Below are positions 8,590-17,795 of a stretch of DNA of 21,849 nt, piece after piece. Each line of letters opens with the position of its first letter. The stretch's first letter is position 1. The DNA is from Rikenellaceae bacterium (GTDB lineage: Bacteria > Bacteroidota > Bacteroidia > Bacteroidales > UBA932), in NCBI GenBank assembly GCA_900767375.1, contig CAAFYX010000084.1:1-21849 (forward strand), in the 5' to 3' direction. The notes under the pieces are model-generated. The model did no database searches and was not told the origin of the DNA. It saw only the letters and a program-made list of their open reading frames with translations. The position numbers were made by a program, and so were the translations under genes.

Positions 8590-9888
8590 ATGATGAAACG
8601 GGTTCTTTGTATATTACCATCATTGGCCCTGATGGTCTCTTCCTGCGGAGTCTACACACAGTATGAGAGCACCACATCTCCCGTAACGGACGTAGCAACC
8701 GTGGATCTGCCATCATGGCGGGAATATTTTACAGACCCTCTGCTTCAAGAGCTCATAGACAGCGCCATCACAAGCAACACTTCACTTTCTATTGCAGCTC
8801 TCCGCCTCAAGCAGGCGGACGAGAGCGTTAGGGCGGCAAGACTTGCTTATGTCCCATCGCTGTTCTTCGAACCGGACGGAGGAATATCCTTGAAAGGAGG
8901 ACAAGGGACGACAACCTCCTACCAGCTTCCTATGAAAATCGGCTGGAATTTCGGTTCCCCCGGCGCTCTTTTCGCCCGCAGGCATCAGGCACAGGCGAGA
9001 CGTATCCAATCAGAGGACAACTACGATGCTGTGCTCAACGAAGTGATCAGCCAGATTGCAGCCGACTATTACATACTTCAGATGCTCGACGAGCAGGCTG
9101 AAGTTCTTGAGAACACACTGTCCACATGGTCAAGGAGCCTGGAAATCCAGAAGGAATATATGCAAAGCGGCAGAGCATATTACTCCTCCGTGGCTCAAAT
9201 GGAGTCCAAACTTCTGGATGCCCGACAGGACCTGCTGCAGACCTACGCCGACATCGCGGTATGGGAAAGGACTATCTGCCTGCTGGTTGCAAAACCTCAT
9301 ACCAGTGTAGCCAGGTCAAAGTCCGGCACTTATCCCGTACCAGGACTGATTGAAGCTGAAATGAATCTGAATAATCTCCGTTCGAGACCGGACATACGCG
9401 CCGCGGAGAGGGACCTGGAAATAGCATACTATCTTACCTCCGAAGCAAGAAGCGCATTCTATCCTTCAATCAATCTCAATGGCATGGCAGGCTGGCCATC
9501 AGTGATAAGCGCAGCGCTTTCACTGGCCCAGCCGCTTTTCGCCCAGGGCGCCATCCGCAGCAGGCTGAACGTCTCGAAGATGGATCAGGAAATAGCCCGG
9601 CTGCAGTTCAATCAGACTCTCCTGCAAGCAGCCACGGAAGTCAGCCAGGCAATGGCTGATTATAGACTTCATACGGAAAAAGCTGAAATCTACAGCAGGC
9701 AGACGGAGATCCAGCAGAAGGCCTGCAGGATAGTAGAAGAGATCTCAAGGGACGGAAAAGCCAATTATCTTGAACTGATCAAGGCACAGGAGAAACTCCT
9801 GTCAGCACAGTTGGGCAAGGCTCAAAGCGACTACAACGCCCGCGAAGCCACAGTCAGACTTTACAAGGCACTGGGAATGGGACAATAA
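8590..9888 (+). CDS. TolC/NodT-family outer-membrane efflux lipoprotein
   Basis: The protein has 432 residues with a lipoprotein signal at Cys19 (LMVSSC). Two repeats of outer-membrane efflux protein type are visible. The first runs from WREYFTDPLLQELIDSAI through ALRLKQADESVRAARLAYVPSLFF. The second runs from LRSRPDIRAAERDLEIA through SARSAFYPSINL-like sequence to coiled coils ending VRLYKALGMG. The RPDIRAAERDL phrase is a hallmark of NodT-type RND outer-membrane factors. It should form the trimeric exit duct of the operon's exporter. The ATG ATG pair leaves 8590 or 8593 as start, and a CAGGA-like sequence precedes both. It is the last gene of the operon, directly followed by a terminator. 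Confidence 0.9.
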   Translation: MMKRVLCILPSLALMVSSCGVYTQYESTTSPVTDVATVDLPSWREYFTDPLLQELIDSAITSNTSLSIAALRLKQADESVRAARLAYVPSLFFEPDGGISLKGGQGTTTSYQLPMKIGWNFGSPGALFARRHQAQARRIQSEDNYDAVLNEVISQIAADYYILQMLDEQAEVLENTLSTWSRSLEIQKEYMQSGRAYYSSVAQMESKLLDARQDLLQTYADIAVWERTICLLVAKPHTSVARSKSGTYPVPGLIEAEMNLNNLRSRPDIRAAERDLEIAYYLTSEARSAFYPSINLNGMAGWPSVISAALSLAQPLFAQGAIRSRLNVSKMDQEIARLQFNQTLLQAATEVSQAMADYRLHTEKAEIYSRQTEIQQKACRIVEEISRDGKANYLELIKAQEKLLSAQLGKAQSDYNAREATVRLYKALGMGQ

Positions 9889-9917
9889 AAAAACCGGCTC
9901 ATGCGAGTCGGTTTTTT
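9888..9917. terminator. Bidirectional intrinsic terminator between convergent genes
   Basis: AAAAAACCGGCTC pairs with GAGTCGGTTTTTT across an ATGC loop, with one G-T pair. There is an A run before and a T run after, so it works in both directions. It begins at the last base of the efflux gene stop and lies 4 bases before the end of the converging esterase gene, so it can serve both operons. Confidence 0.88.
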
Positions 9918-9921
9918 ATTG

Positions 9922-10797
9922 TTATTTCATCACCGTGGTGGTGAGCCAGCGTTCCATTTCCGAAAGGAACTCGCCCTTGAATATCTTCTCGGAGAATCCC
10001 CATCCGTGTCCGCCCGAAGGATAGATGTGCATCGAAGCGCTTACGTGGTTGGCCACGAGGGCCTCGTAGTACAGGATGCTGTTATGGACAGGCACAAGGA
10101 AGTCATCGGTGGAGAGGAGAAGGAGTGCAGGGCAGGTCTCTGCGGTGACGTGCTTCTCGTTTGAGTAAAGGTCCACGAGGTCCTGGGAAGGGTTCTCGCC
10201 GAAGAGTCCGTCGTACGATCCTCTATGGGTGTAAGCGAGGTCCATTGTGATCACAGGGTAGAACAGGATCTGGAACTCAGGCTTTGTGGCATCATCCACA
10301 TAATGAGTGGCAGCTGTTGAAGCGAGGTGTCCGCCGGCGGAGCATCCCATCACACCGATGTGCTCGATGCCGAGGTCCTTGCGCTCGCGCATGATCCTCA
10401 TAGCCTGCTGCACATCGCTGAGCGGAACATCGTGATGTCCGCGTGGCATGCGGTACTCAAGAAGGCAGAAAGTGAAGCCGCGCTCGTTGAACCACTCCTT
10501 GAAGTCACGTCCTTCGTGAGTGTCTGAAAGCATTGCATATCCACCGCCAGGGCAGGCGATCACGCACCAGCCGTTAGGGTTGCGTGCAGGATAGATCTCG
10601 AGGGTTGCCTCTGTGTACTTGGTTCCTTCAGGGCTCTCGAACGCATTAGGGGCGCCGTCGGGCCATACCTCGACGGTCTCGCTCCTCGGGCCGAAGAAAA
10701 AGCCCATAGGCGCACCGCCCTTAGGAGCGGCAGGCTGCGCTGCAAGCGACAGGGATGCCACTGCAAGCGCGAAAATGGAAAGAATGGTCTTTTTCAT
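9922..10797 (-). CDS. Secreted alpha/beta-hydrolase, probable polysaccharide acetylesterase
   Basis: The protein has 291 residues with a cleavable signal peptide (about 1-20, ending LAAQ). The esterase fold shows the oxyanion loop CPGGGY (82-87), nucleophile elbow GCSAGG with Ser153, acid in TDDFLVP (Asp231 or 232) and His264 in SGGHGWG. This layout fits Aes/acetyl-xylan-esterase-like enzymes of Bacteroidetes that remove acetyl groups from hemicellulose in the periplasm. Substrate specificity cannot be read from the sequence. It starts 6 bases after the stop of the CE1-like gene upstream on the same strand, so the two probably form an operon and may act on the same polymer (acetyl and feruloyl side groups). 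Confidence 0.82.
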   Translation of the reverse strand: MKKTILSIFALAVASLSLAAQPAAPKGGAPMGFFFGPRSETVEVWPDGAPNAFESPEGTKYTEATLEIYPARNPNGWCVIACPGGGYAMLSDTHEGRDFKEWFNERGFTFCLLEYRMPRGHHDVPLSDVQQAMRIMRERKDLGIEHIGVMGCSAGGHLASTAATHYVDDATKPEFQILFYPVITMDLAYTHRGSYDGLFGENPSQDLVDLYSNEKHVTAETCPALLLLSTDDFLVPVHNSILYYEALVANHVSASMHIYPSGGHGWGFSEKIFKGEFLSEMERWLTTTVMK

Positions 10798-10803
10798 ATT
10801 CTG

Positions 10804-12033
<1,230 letters not shown>

Positions 12034-13227
12034 CTACTCGACGTAGAGGAGGAGACCCTTCAGGTACTCCCCTTCCGGGTGGTAGATGTTCACGGAATGG
12101 TCGGCCGGCTGGTTCAGACGGTCGAGGATGCGGACGGAGCGGCCCACCGATGCGGCCGCGGAGAAGACGGCGAGCGCGAAGGCTTCCTTGTCCACGACCT
12201 GCGAGCAGCTGTAGGTAAACACCAGACCGCCGGGAGCGACCTTGGCGATCGCGGCGGCGTTGAGCCTCTGATATGCGCGCAGGGCGTTTCTGAGCACTCC
12301 CCTGTGCTTCGCGAATGCCGGCGGATCGACGATGATGAGGTCATATTTGTCCTCCGGTGCGTTCTTCAGGAACTCGATGGCGTCAGCAGTGTAGCTTGTG
12401 TGGTCCTCGGCGGAGAAGCCGTTGAGGGCGACATTGCGGTCCACCATGGCCATGGCCTTTGCGGAACTGTCGACCGAGTCGACGTGCTTCGCGCCGGCGG
12501 CGAGGGCGTAGATGGAGAAGCCTCCGGTGTAGCAGAAGAGGTTGAGCACGCTGCGGCCGGCGGCATACCTGCCCACCAGCGCGCGGTTCTCCCTCTGGTC
12601 AAGGAAGAAGCCGGTCTTCTGACCTTCCGTCCAGTTCACGATGAACTTGTGACCGTTCTCGAGGACTGTCTGCTCATCGTCGGAGAATCCTTCAGCCCTG
12701 TAGATATAGCCGTCCACCAGCTCGAGACCCGCCTTGAAAGGGGCGGTCCCGGAGCTCTTGTCATATACGGCCTTCAGGCTGTCGCCATAGACGGCCTTGA
12801 GGGCCTCGCATATCTGCTTCTTCGCGCGGAACATGCCCACGGAGTGCGCCTGAAGGACGCATACACCGTCATAGAAGTCAATGATCAGTCCCGGCAGGCC
12901 ATCGCCTTCGCCGTGCACCAGACGGTAGCACGTGGTGCGCTCGGAAGCCGTCAGGCCTACGGCCTTCCTCACTTCCAGCGCCCTGCCGATCATGACCTTG
13001 TAAAAGTCGGGATTGAGGGCGAAATTGTCAAAACTCAGCACCCTGACGGCAATGGAGCCGATCTGGTAATGGCCATAGGCCAGGGCGGAGCCGTCGCTGG
13101 CGTGCACCGAGACGATGTCGCCCTCGGCGGGATTGCCGGCGATCTGGGCTATTGCGCCGGAGAACACCCAAGGATGAAAGCGCAGGAGGGACTCCTCCCT
13201 GCCTTTCTTCAATATGATCTTAATCAT
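12034..13227 (-). CDS. rlmI: RlmI-like 23S rRNA cytosine methyltransferase
   Basis: The protein has 397 residues. An N-terminal PUA-like domain (HPWVFSGAI, then GDIVSV) is followed by a linker domain (GEGDGLPGLIIDFYDG) and a Rossmann methyltransferase: motif I VLNLFCYTGGF (228-237), DPPAF at 301-305, and TYSCSQ with Cys341 as a likely catalytic cysteine. This is the YccW/RlmI architecture, which makes m5C in 23S rRNA (position 1962 in E. coli). The ATG at 13227 was chosen because the domain begins MIKIILKKGREESLLRFHPW. A 63-residue upstream extension in the same frame is low-complexity and lies in the preceding gene. The start overlaps that gene's end by 8 bases, so the pair is coupled. GC is very high here (73% in one 60-base line). 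The ortholog assignment is likely but not proven. Confidence 0.85.
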   Translation of the reverse strand: MIKIILKKGREESLLRFHPWVFSGAIAQIAGNPAEGDIVSVHASDGSALAYGHYQIGSIAVRVLSFDNFALNPDFYKVMIGRALEVRKAVGLTASERTTCYRLVHGEGDGLPGLIIDFYDGVCVLQAHSVGMFRAKKQICEALKAVYGDSLKAVYDKSSGTAPFKAGLELVDGYIYRAEGFSDDEQTVLENGHKFIVNWTEGQKTGFFLDQRENRALVGRYAAGRSVLNLFCYTGGFSIYALAAGAKHVDSVDSSAKAMAMVDRNVALNGFSAEDHTSYTADAIEFLKNAPEDKYDLIIVDPPAFAKHRGVLRNALRAYQRLNAAAIAKVAPGGLVFTYSCSQVVDKEAFALAVFSAAASVGRSVRILDRLNQPADHSVNIYHPEGEYLKGLLLYVE

Positions 13228-13861
13228 TGGATTCGGTTTTCGGTGGATTTGGAAGCATCTGCTCGGGGGTGAGAGGATGCCTCTGTGACTTGATGAGTTT
13301 AAGGTACATCTCACGGCACACCCAGGCGTCGGTGGCGGCGTATTTCTGCTGGGCCTCGCTGAGGGTCTCGGCCTCCCAGTTGGAGAGCTGCTGGGTCTTG
13401 GAGATGCGTATCCCAAGGATGTTGGCGGCCATCTTCTTGACAGCCTTGTCCTTTATACCCCACTCCCAGACTATCTTCTGGAGGTCCACGAAATTCGCAG
13501 GATCGAAACCGTGATGCCTCTTGAGCCCTCTGATGTCATCCTGCACTGCCGCTCCAACCTTCATGATGGATTCATCAGCGAGGATCTGGCAAAGGTTCAT
13601 GGGCATGCCGCATTTCTTCACGCGGAAAAGGAAGGCCTTGCCATGGCTGGAAAGCTGGAGAAGCGACACGCCGTAATGCGGCTGGTCGGGAGAGAAGCAT
13701 GGCCTGGACTCCGTGTCGAAGCCGAGGATCTTCTGACGGCGCAGATAGGATATGGCTTTGTTGAACTCCGGGCCCTGCTTGTCGATGACAGTGATGGTGC
13801 CCGGGAATGATACCATCTCGAGTTTCTCTATATCTTCTGGAGTAACGGTTATCTTGTACAT
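13220..13861 (-). CDS. 3'-5' exonuclease of the RNase D/DEDDy family
   Basis: The protein has 213 residues in a single exonuclease domain. The DEDDy residues are visible: Asp49 and Glu51 in GFDTES, Asp108 or Asp109 in VQDDI, and Tyr174-x3-Asp178 in YAATDAW. It lacks the HRDC domains of RNase D, so it is a stand-alone enzyme of the kind often annotated as a 3'-5' exonuclease domain protein (WRN exonuclease-like). The ATG at 13861 was chosen because GAGGAAAGGG lies just upstream, while the longer frame starts at a GTG inside the previous gene. It follows the lipoprotein gene by one base and overlaps the rlmI-like gene by 8 bases. Substrate (RNA or DNA) is not evident. Confidence 0.85.
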   Translation of the reverse strand: MYKITVTPEDIEKLEMVSFPGTITVIDKQGPEFNKAISYLRRQKILGFDTESRPCFSPDQPHYGVSLLQLSSHGKAFLFRVKKCGMPMNLCQILADESIMKVGAAVQDDIRGLKRHHGFDPANFVDLQKIVWEWGIKDKAVKKMAANILGIRISKTQQLSNWEAETLSEAQQKYAATDAWVCREMYLKLIKSQRHPLTPEQMLPNPPKTESND

Positions 13862-13862
13862 A

Positions 13863-14981
13863 TCAGTCCCTTTCCTCACTTTCTTCCTTTTTCTCCCGCT
13901 CGACGAGCCTCAGTCCGTCACCATCGTCGGCATTGACTATCAAGTACTCGCCAGCGATCGGGCGTGAGATGTTATGGGTGAAAATATTGTTGCGACGCAG
14001 GATGCCGTAGCACTCGTCGGTAGCATAATTGTACATGTCCTTTATCTGGATGCCGTCGGTGAGGAGCTTGCGGCGGTTGAGGTTGGCTCCTGTCTGGACG
14101 GTGAGCACTTCCTCGAGCGAGGCGGCCAGCGATGCGATGGAGACCTCCGGGCAGTCCACCAGGACGGCGGATACAGGCATATTGCCCCCAGCAGCCTTGT
14201 ATCTGTTTATCAGTGAAGGGAATGAGGCGACGGAGTCCAGAGCCACCGCTATGCAGCCGCAGCCGAGCGCTCCCCTCTCCCGGGCCATCTCGTCAAAGAT
14301 GCGCGGATATACTCCGGAAGCGGCTGTCGCGCTGTCCGTGACCACGATGATGTGCTCGTGAGGGATCTCCCTGTCCAGCTGCTCCCTGAACGCGGCGCGT
14401 GAAGGATAGACCACCGGGACAGCCTTTCCCGCGACGGTGCAGAGGGTGTCGATGTCGAACGCTCCGCAGGCGGCGCTGAACGGCGAAGAGAACACCACGA
14501 CCTTGGAGGCCTCCCTGGTGCGAAGCTTCTCGGAATCGAAGGATCCTATGCTGAAGGAAGTGTCGAGAGCTGCGAGGAAGTTCTGCACAGTGAGAGTCCT
14601 GAGGGCATCCTCGCTGGCTGTATAAAGCGAATCGTATGAGACGGAGATGTCATCCATGAAATCCATCACCTCGCCCGAGAAGTCCGCAAGCCCGTCGGGG
14701 TTGCGGCTGCCGTCGACGTTGTCGAAGCAGTCGCCATTCATGAACCTGTCGGCCAGGAGGGCGTTCCTGCCCTCCGGTCCGACGATGGCAACGGTGCCCC
14801 TGGACTCCCTGACATCGAAGTCGCTGACCAGGGAGAATGTCCGGCCGCCCTGCCTCATCACGTCCTCCACGAACGGCACGGTGCTTCGCCCGGACTGGAC
14901 GGCGTCCTTGCAGGACACCGCGGAAAAGGCCGTCAGAACGACCGCTGACAGCACTCCGAACGATATGGCGAGATGTTTCAT
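13863..14981 (-). CDS. Lipoprotein of unknown function
   Basis: The protein has 372 residues. The signal MKHLAISFGVLSAVVLTAF leads to a lipobox with Cys24 (AVSC). I do not recognise the family. The body contains two apparent alpha/beta segments with beta strands such as TVAIVG, KVVVFSS, HIIVVTDS, CIAVAL and VSAVLVDC, each followed by a helix. That is a pattern like a periplasmic binding protein type 1 or related Rossmann-like fold, but it is only an impression. The C-terminus is charged (EKKEESEERD). The start was set at the ATG, since the two extra upstream codons begin with GTG. A promoter-like box sits right before the start, so the message may be almost leaderless. It probably heads the operon with the exonuclease and rlmI genes. 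Confidence 0.75.
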   Translation of the reverse strand: MKHLAISFGVLSAVVLTAFSAVSCKDAVQSGRSTVPFVEDVMRQGGRTFSLVSDFDVRESRGTVAIVGPEGRNALLADRFMNGDCFDNVDGSRNPDGLADFSGEVMDFMDDISVSYDSLYTASEDALRTLTVQNFLAALDTSFSIGSFDSEKLRTREASKVVVFSSPFSAACGAFDIDTLCTVAGKAVPVVYPSRAAFREQLDREIPHEHIIVVTDSATAASGVYPRIFDEMARERGALGCGCIAVALDSVASFPSLINRYKAAGGNMPVSAVLVDCPEVSIASLAASLEEVLTVQTGANLNRRKLLTDGIQIKDMYNYATDECYGILRRNNIFTHNISRPIAGEYLIVNADDGDGLRLVEREKKEESEERD

Positions 14982-14986
14982 ATCCA

Positions 14987-15016
14987 CAAAGTTAACACTT
15001 TTTCCGTCAATCCCAA
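14987..15016 (-). promoter_or_regulatory. Candidate promoter of the lipoprotein-exonuclease-rlmI operon
   Basis: Read on the minus strand, TTG (15014-15016) and TAACTTTG (14987-14994) are 19 bases apart and match the Bacteroidetes TTG / TAnnTTTG layout. Transcription would start about 14980-14983, at or just before the ATG at 14981. The boxes partly overlap the end of the upstream small gene, which stops at 15018. Confidence 0.5.
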
Positions 15017-15017
15017 C

Positions 15018-15482
15018 CTACTTCTTCTTCGACTTCAGCTGGGAGTCATCGGGGACTTTCCCCTTTCCGAAGATATTGATATTGTCAATGGTGTACGCGA
15101 CAGCTATCCCCTTCGGCACCAGATGGTAATCGACCGTCAGGTCGATGATGGCATTCAGCGGCCTGACAATGCGCCCCACGCGGGTGAGATTCTTCTTGAG
15201 CTTGGGATCCTCGGCGCAGAACTCGCTGGCAAGAGTATTCTCGATGGAGTCGTTGAAACGCATGCCCCTGACGGTGACGCTGCCTGTGCCGTTCCGGACA
15301 ATTTCATTATAAACGAAAACTTCCGGCGCCCTGTCGATGGCGCGCATGAAGCGGTCTTTCTTGTTAGGGCTCTTGAGCGTATCGGCGAAGTGGTAGACCT
15401 TCTTGACCTGACGGGCTGAAGCAGTGCCCGACCCCGCCACCAGAGCGAGGATGAAGGCCATAATAAAAAGTATCTTTCTCAT
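15018..15482 (-). CDS. Small exported protein of unknown function
   Basis: The protein has 154 residues with a Sec signal peptide (MRKILFIMAFILALVAGSGTASA), probably cut after Ala23, giving a mature periplasmic protein of about 130 residues. It has no lipobox, no further membrane segment and a lysine-rich end (KSKKK). The middle reads FVYNEIVRNGTGSVTVRGMRF and VRPLNAIIDLTVDYHLV, probably beta-rich. I do not recognise the family. The ATG at 15482 starts the signal peptide. An in-frame ATG 48 bases upstream lies across the promoter and is unlikely. It is divergent from recG. Confidence 0.72.
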   Translation of the reverse strand: MRKILFIMAFILALVAGSGTASARQVKKVYHFADTLKSPNKKDRFMRAIDRAPEVFVYNEIVRNGTGSVTVRGMRFNDSIENTLASEFCAEDPKLKKNLTRVGRIVRPLNAIIDLTVDYHLVPKGIAVAYTIDNINIFGKGKVPDDSQLKSKKK

Positions 15483-15499
15483 ATAGGTTATCAATGGTG

Positions 15500-15531
15500 C
15501 AAAAATACACATTTGCGCGCTGAAATTCAAA
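15500..15531 (-). promoter_or_regulatory. Promoter of the small exported protein
   Basis: On the minus strand, TTTG (15528-15531) and TATTTTTG (15500-15507) are 20 bases apart, a full match to the Bacteroidetes layout. Transcription would start near 15495, about 12 bases before the ATG at 15482. This is the best promoter match in the window. Confidence 0.62.
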
Positions 15532-15563
15532 AACTATGCTATCATTATCCAGCGGAAAATTTT

Positions 15564-15571
15564 TATATTTG
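15564..15571 (+). promoter_or_regulatory. recG: -7 box of the recG operon promoter
   Basis: TATATTTG matches TAnnTTTG exactly and lies 22 bases before the recG ATG, giving a leader of roughly 17 bases. No TTTG is present at the expected place about 20 bases upstream, so the promoter is only half supported. It is back to back with the promoter of the exported protein in a 111-base intergenic region. Confidence 0.45.
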
Positions 15572-15593
15572 TGCCTAAGGATGACACAAGCTG

Positions 15594-17795
15594 ATGGACC
15601 AACTCAAATCCGACATACAGTACCTTCCCGGCGTAGGACCCAAAAGGGCTCTCCTGCTTAAGAACGAGCTGGAAATCAGCACGTTCTCGGATCTTCTGCG
15701 CCTCTATCCGTTCAGGTATATCGACCGCAGCTCGGTACATCCCATAGCCACCGTCACACCTGATGTGGCGAACATCCAGGTGATGGCCAGGGTGCTCCGC
15801 TGCACCCTCTACGGCCCGGGAAGTTCCATCTTCCTGCAGAAAGGCCGCGCCGGCATCGAAGTGAACAACTTCCCGGCCGACAAGGACGGCGTGCGCGCCA
15901 TACGCTTCAACGCCGTCAAGCGTTTGAGCGTCATCGTGGCTGACTCCACGGGAGAGATGGAGATGGTATTCTTCAAGGGTATCAAATGGAACTTCGAGCG
16001 CCTTCAGCCGGGCTCGGTCTTCATCTTCTTCGGAAAGCCGCAGTCCTTCAACGGACGCTACAACATAGTCCACCCCGAAGTGGACAATCCTCCGCAGGCG
16101 GGCGACAACAGCGTCGGAACCGGATCATTGACAGGTGTTTACCCAAGCACGGAAAAGCTGAAGAACTCCGGCATCACCGGCAAGGTCATGAACAGGATGA
16201 TGGCCGCCGCCCTTAACGCCTGCCTCCCCGAAATAGAAGAGACCCTGCCGGAATACATCCTCAAGGAGAAGGGGCTCGTGCCCCTCAGATTCGCCTTGAG
16301 GAACATCCACTTTCCTCAGGACACGGAGGCTCTGGCCAAGGCCACCTACCGCCTCAAGTTCGAGGAGCTGTTCTTCCTGCAGCTGTCCCTCCTGAAACAG
16401 AAATACATCCGCTCACGCAACGAGAACGGCATCCCGATGCCGAAGGTGGGCGAAGCGTTCAATGCGTGCTACAGCGCCCTGCCGTTCGACCTGACAGGGG
16501 CGCAGAAGCGCGTGATAAAGGAGATCCGCTCGGACATGATGAGCGGCCACCAGATGAACCGTCTCCTGCAGGGGGACGTGGGCTCGGGGAAGACCATGGT
16601 CGCCGTCCTGAGCTGCCTGATCGCCTACGGCAATGGCTACCAGTCCTGCATAATGGCACCGACCGAAGTGCTTGCACAGCAGCATTATGCCAATGTCAGC
16701 CGCTATCTCGAAGGCACCGGGGTGCAGTGCGCGCTTCTCACCGGCAGCAGCACCGTCCGCGAGCGGCGTGATATACACGCCGGGCTCGAGGACGGGAGCA
16801 TTGGCATTATCATAGGCACGCATGCATTGATAGAGGAGGACGTGCGCTTCAGGGCGCTGGGGCTCGCCATCATCGACGAGCAGCACCGCTTCGGAGTGGA
16901 GCAGCGGGCGAAACTCTGGGCCAAGGGTCCTGCGGGAGTGCCGCCGCACGTGCTGGTAATGACGGCGACGCCGATTCCGAGGACCCTGGCGATGACATTG
17001 TACGGAGACCTCGACGTGTCGGTGATAGACGAGCTGCCGCCGGGCAGGAAGCCGGTCCAGACGATGCTGATCGGCCAGGGAAAGCGCCGCGCACTGTACA
17101 AGTTCATGCGCGACGAGATAGCGAAGGGCAGGCAGGTGTTCGTTGTCTATCCGCTGATATTCGAGAGCGAGAAGGTGGACCTGAAGAACCTGGAGCAGGG
17201 CTACGAAGATATTGTCAGCGCCTTCCCGCTGCCTGACTACAAGGTGGCGATCGTGCACGGGCAGCAGACCAACGAGCAGAAGAATTTCAACATGAGCGCG
17301 TTCGCCGCAGGGCGCGCCAACATCCTGGTTTCCACCACTGTGATAGAAGTGGGAGTGGACGTGCCGAACGCGTCTGTGATGGTGATCGAGAGCGCGCAGC
17401 GGTTCGGGCTGAGCCAGCTGCACCAGCTGCGCGGGCGAGTGGGACGCGGAAGCGAGAAGTCATACTGCATACTGGTAAAGGACGAGAAGGTGTCGAAGGA
17501 GTCGCAGAAGAGGCTGGATCTGATGTGCGCGACGGAAAACGGCTTCGAGCTCGCGGAGGAGGACATGAAGATGAGAGGGCCGGGCGACCTGGAGGGCACG
17601 CAGCAGAGCGGTCTGCCGATTTCCCTTAACATCGCGTCGCTGGCCAGGGACGGGCTGCTTCTCGGCGAGGCGCGCGCGTACGCCGAAAAGGTGCTGGCCG
17701 CAGACCCGGCACTGGCGTCAGGGCAGAATGCGAAGCTCGTGGCAGAGCTCCGGAAAGAGAAATACAACATCAAGGATTTCAGCAAGATATCATGA
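15594..17795 (+). CDS. recG: ATP-dependent DNA helicase RecG
   Basis: The protein has 733 residues, close to the usual 680-710. The N-terminus (YLPGVGPKRALLLKNELEI, then LLRLYPFRYIDR) and the OB-fold wedge domain (about 60-165) bind branched DNA. Helicase motifs follow: LTGAQKRVIKEI, Walker A GDVGSGKT (327-334), TEVLAQQH, DEQH box (428-431) with HRFGVEQR, MTATPIPRTL, STTVIEVGVDVPNA and QLRGRVGRG. RecG reverses stalled replication forks and migrates Holliday junctions. The stop overlaps the next start as ATGA. GC rises toward the 3' half, but the frame is intact and every key motif is present. Confidence 0.97.
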   Translation: MDQLKSDIQYLPGVGPKRALLLKNELEISTFSDLLRLYPFRYIDRSSVHPIATVTPDVANIQVMARVLRCTLYGPGSSIFLQKGRAGIEVNNFPADKDGVRAIRFNAVKRLSVIVADSTGEMEMVFFKGIKWNFERLQPGSVFIFFGKPQSFNGRYNIVHPEVDNPPQAGDNSVGTGSLTGVYPSTEKLKNSGITGKVMNRMMAAALNACLPEIEETLPEYILKEKGLVPLRFALRNIHFPQDTEALAKATYRLKFEELFFLQLSLLKQKYIRSRNENGIPMPKVGEAFNACYSALPFDLTGAQKRVIKEIRSDMMSGHQMNRLLQGDVGSGKTMVAVLSCLIAYGNGYQSCIMAPTEVLAQQHYANVSRYLEGTGVQCALLTGSSTVRERRDIHAGLEDGSIGIIIGTHALIEEDVRFRALGLAIIDEQHRFGVEQRAKLWAKGPAGVPPHVLVMTATPIPRTLAMTLYGDLDVSVIDELPPGRKPVQTMLIGQGKRRALYKFMRDEIAKGRQVFVVYPLIFESEKVDLKNLEQGYEDIVSAFPLPDYKVAIVHGQQTNEQKNFNMSAFAAGRANILVSTTVIEVGVDVPNASVMVIESAQRFGLSQLHQLRGRVGRGSEKSYCILVKDEKVSKESQKRLDLMCATENGFELAEEDMKMRGPGDLEGTQQSGLPISLNIASLARDGLLLGEARAYAEKVLAADPALASGQNAKLVAELRKEKYNIKDFSKIS

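Noticed and set aside
13228..13416. 63-codon upstream extension of the rlmI-like gene
   Set aside because: It is a Ser/Pro/Arg-rich stretch inside the exonuclease gene in another frame, and the protein domain begins at the ATG at 13227.
15581..15661. 26-codon ORF overlapping the recG start
   Set aside because: It is out of frame with recG and has no homology or ribosome-binding signal. Its closeness to the predicted transcript start is probably coincidence.
16413..17423. Minus-strand frame of 336 codons
   Set aside because: It is antisense to the helicase core of recG, is rich in His, Arg and Leu, and has no family features.
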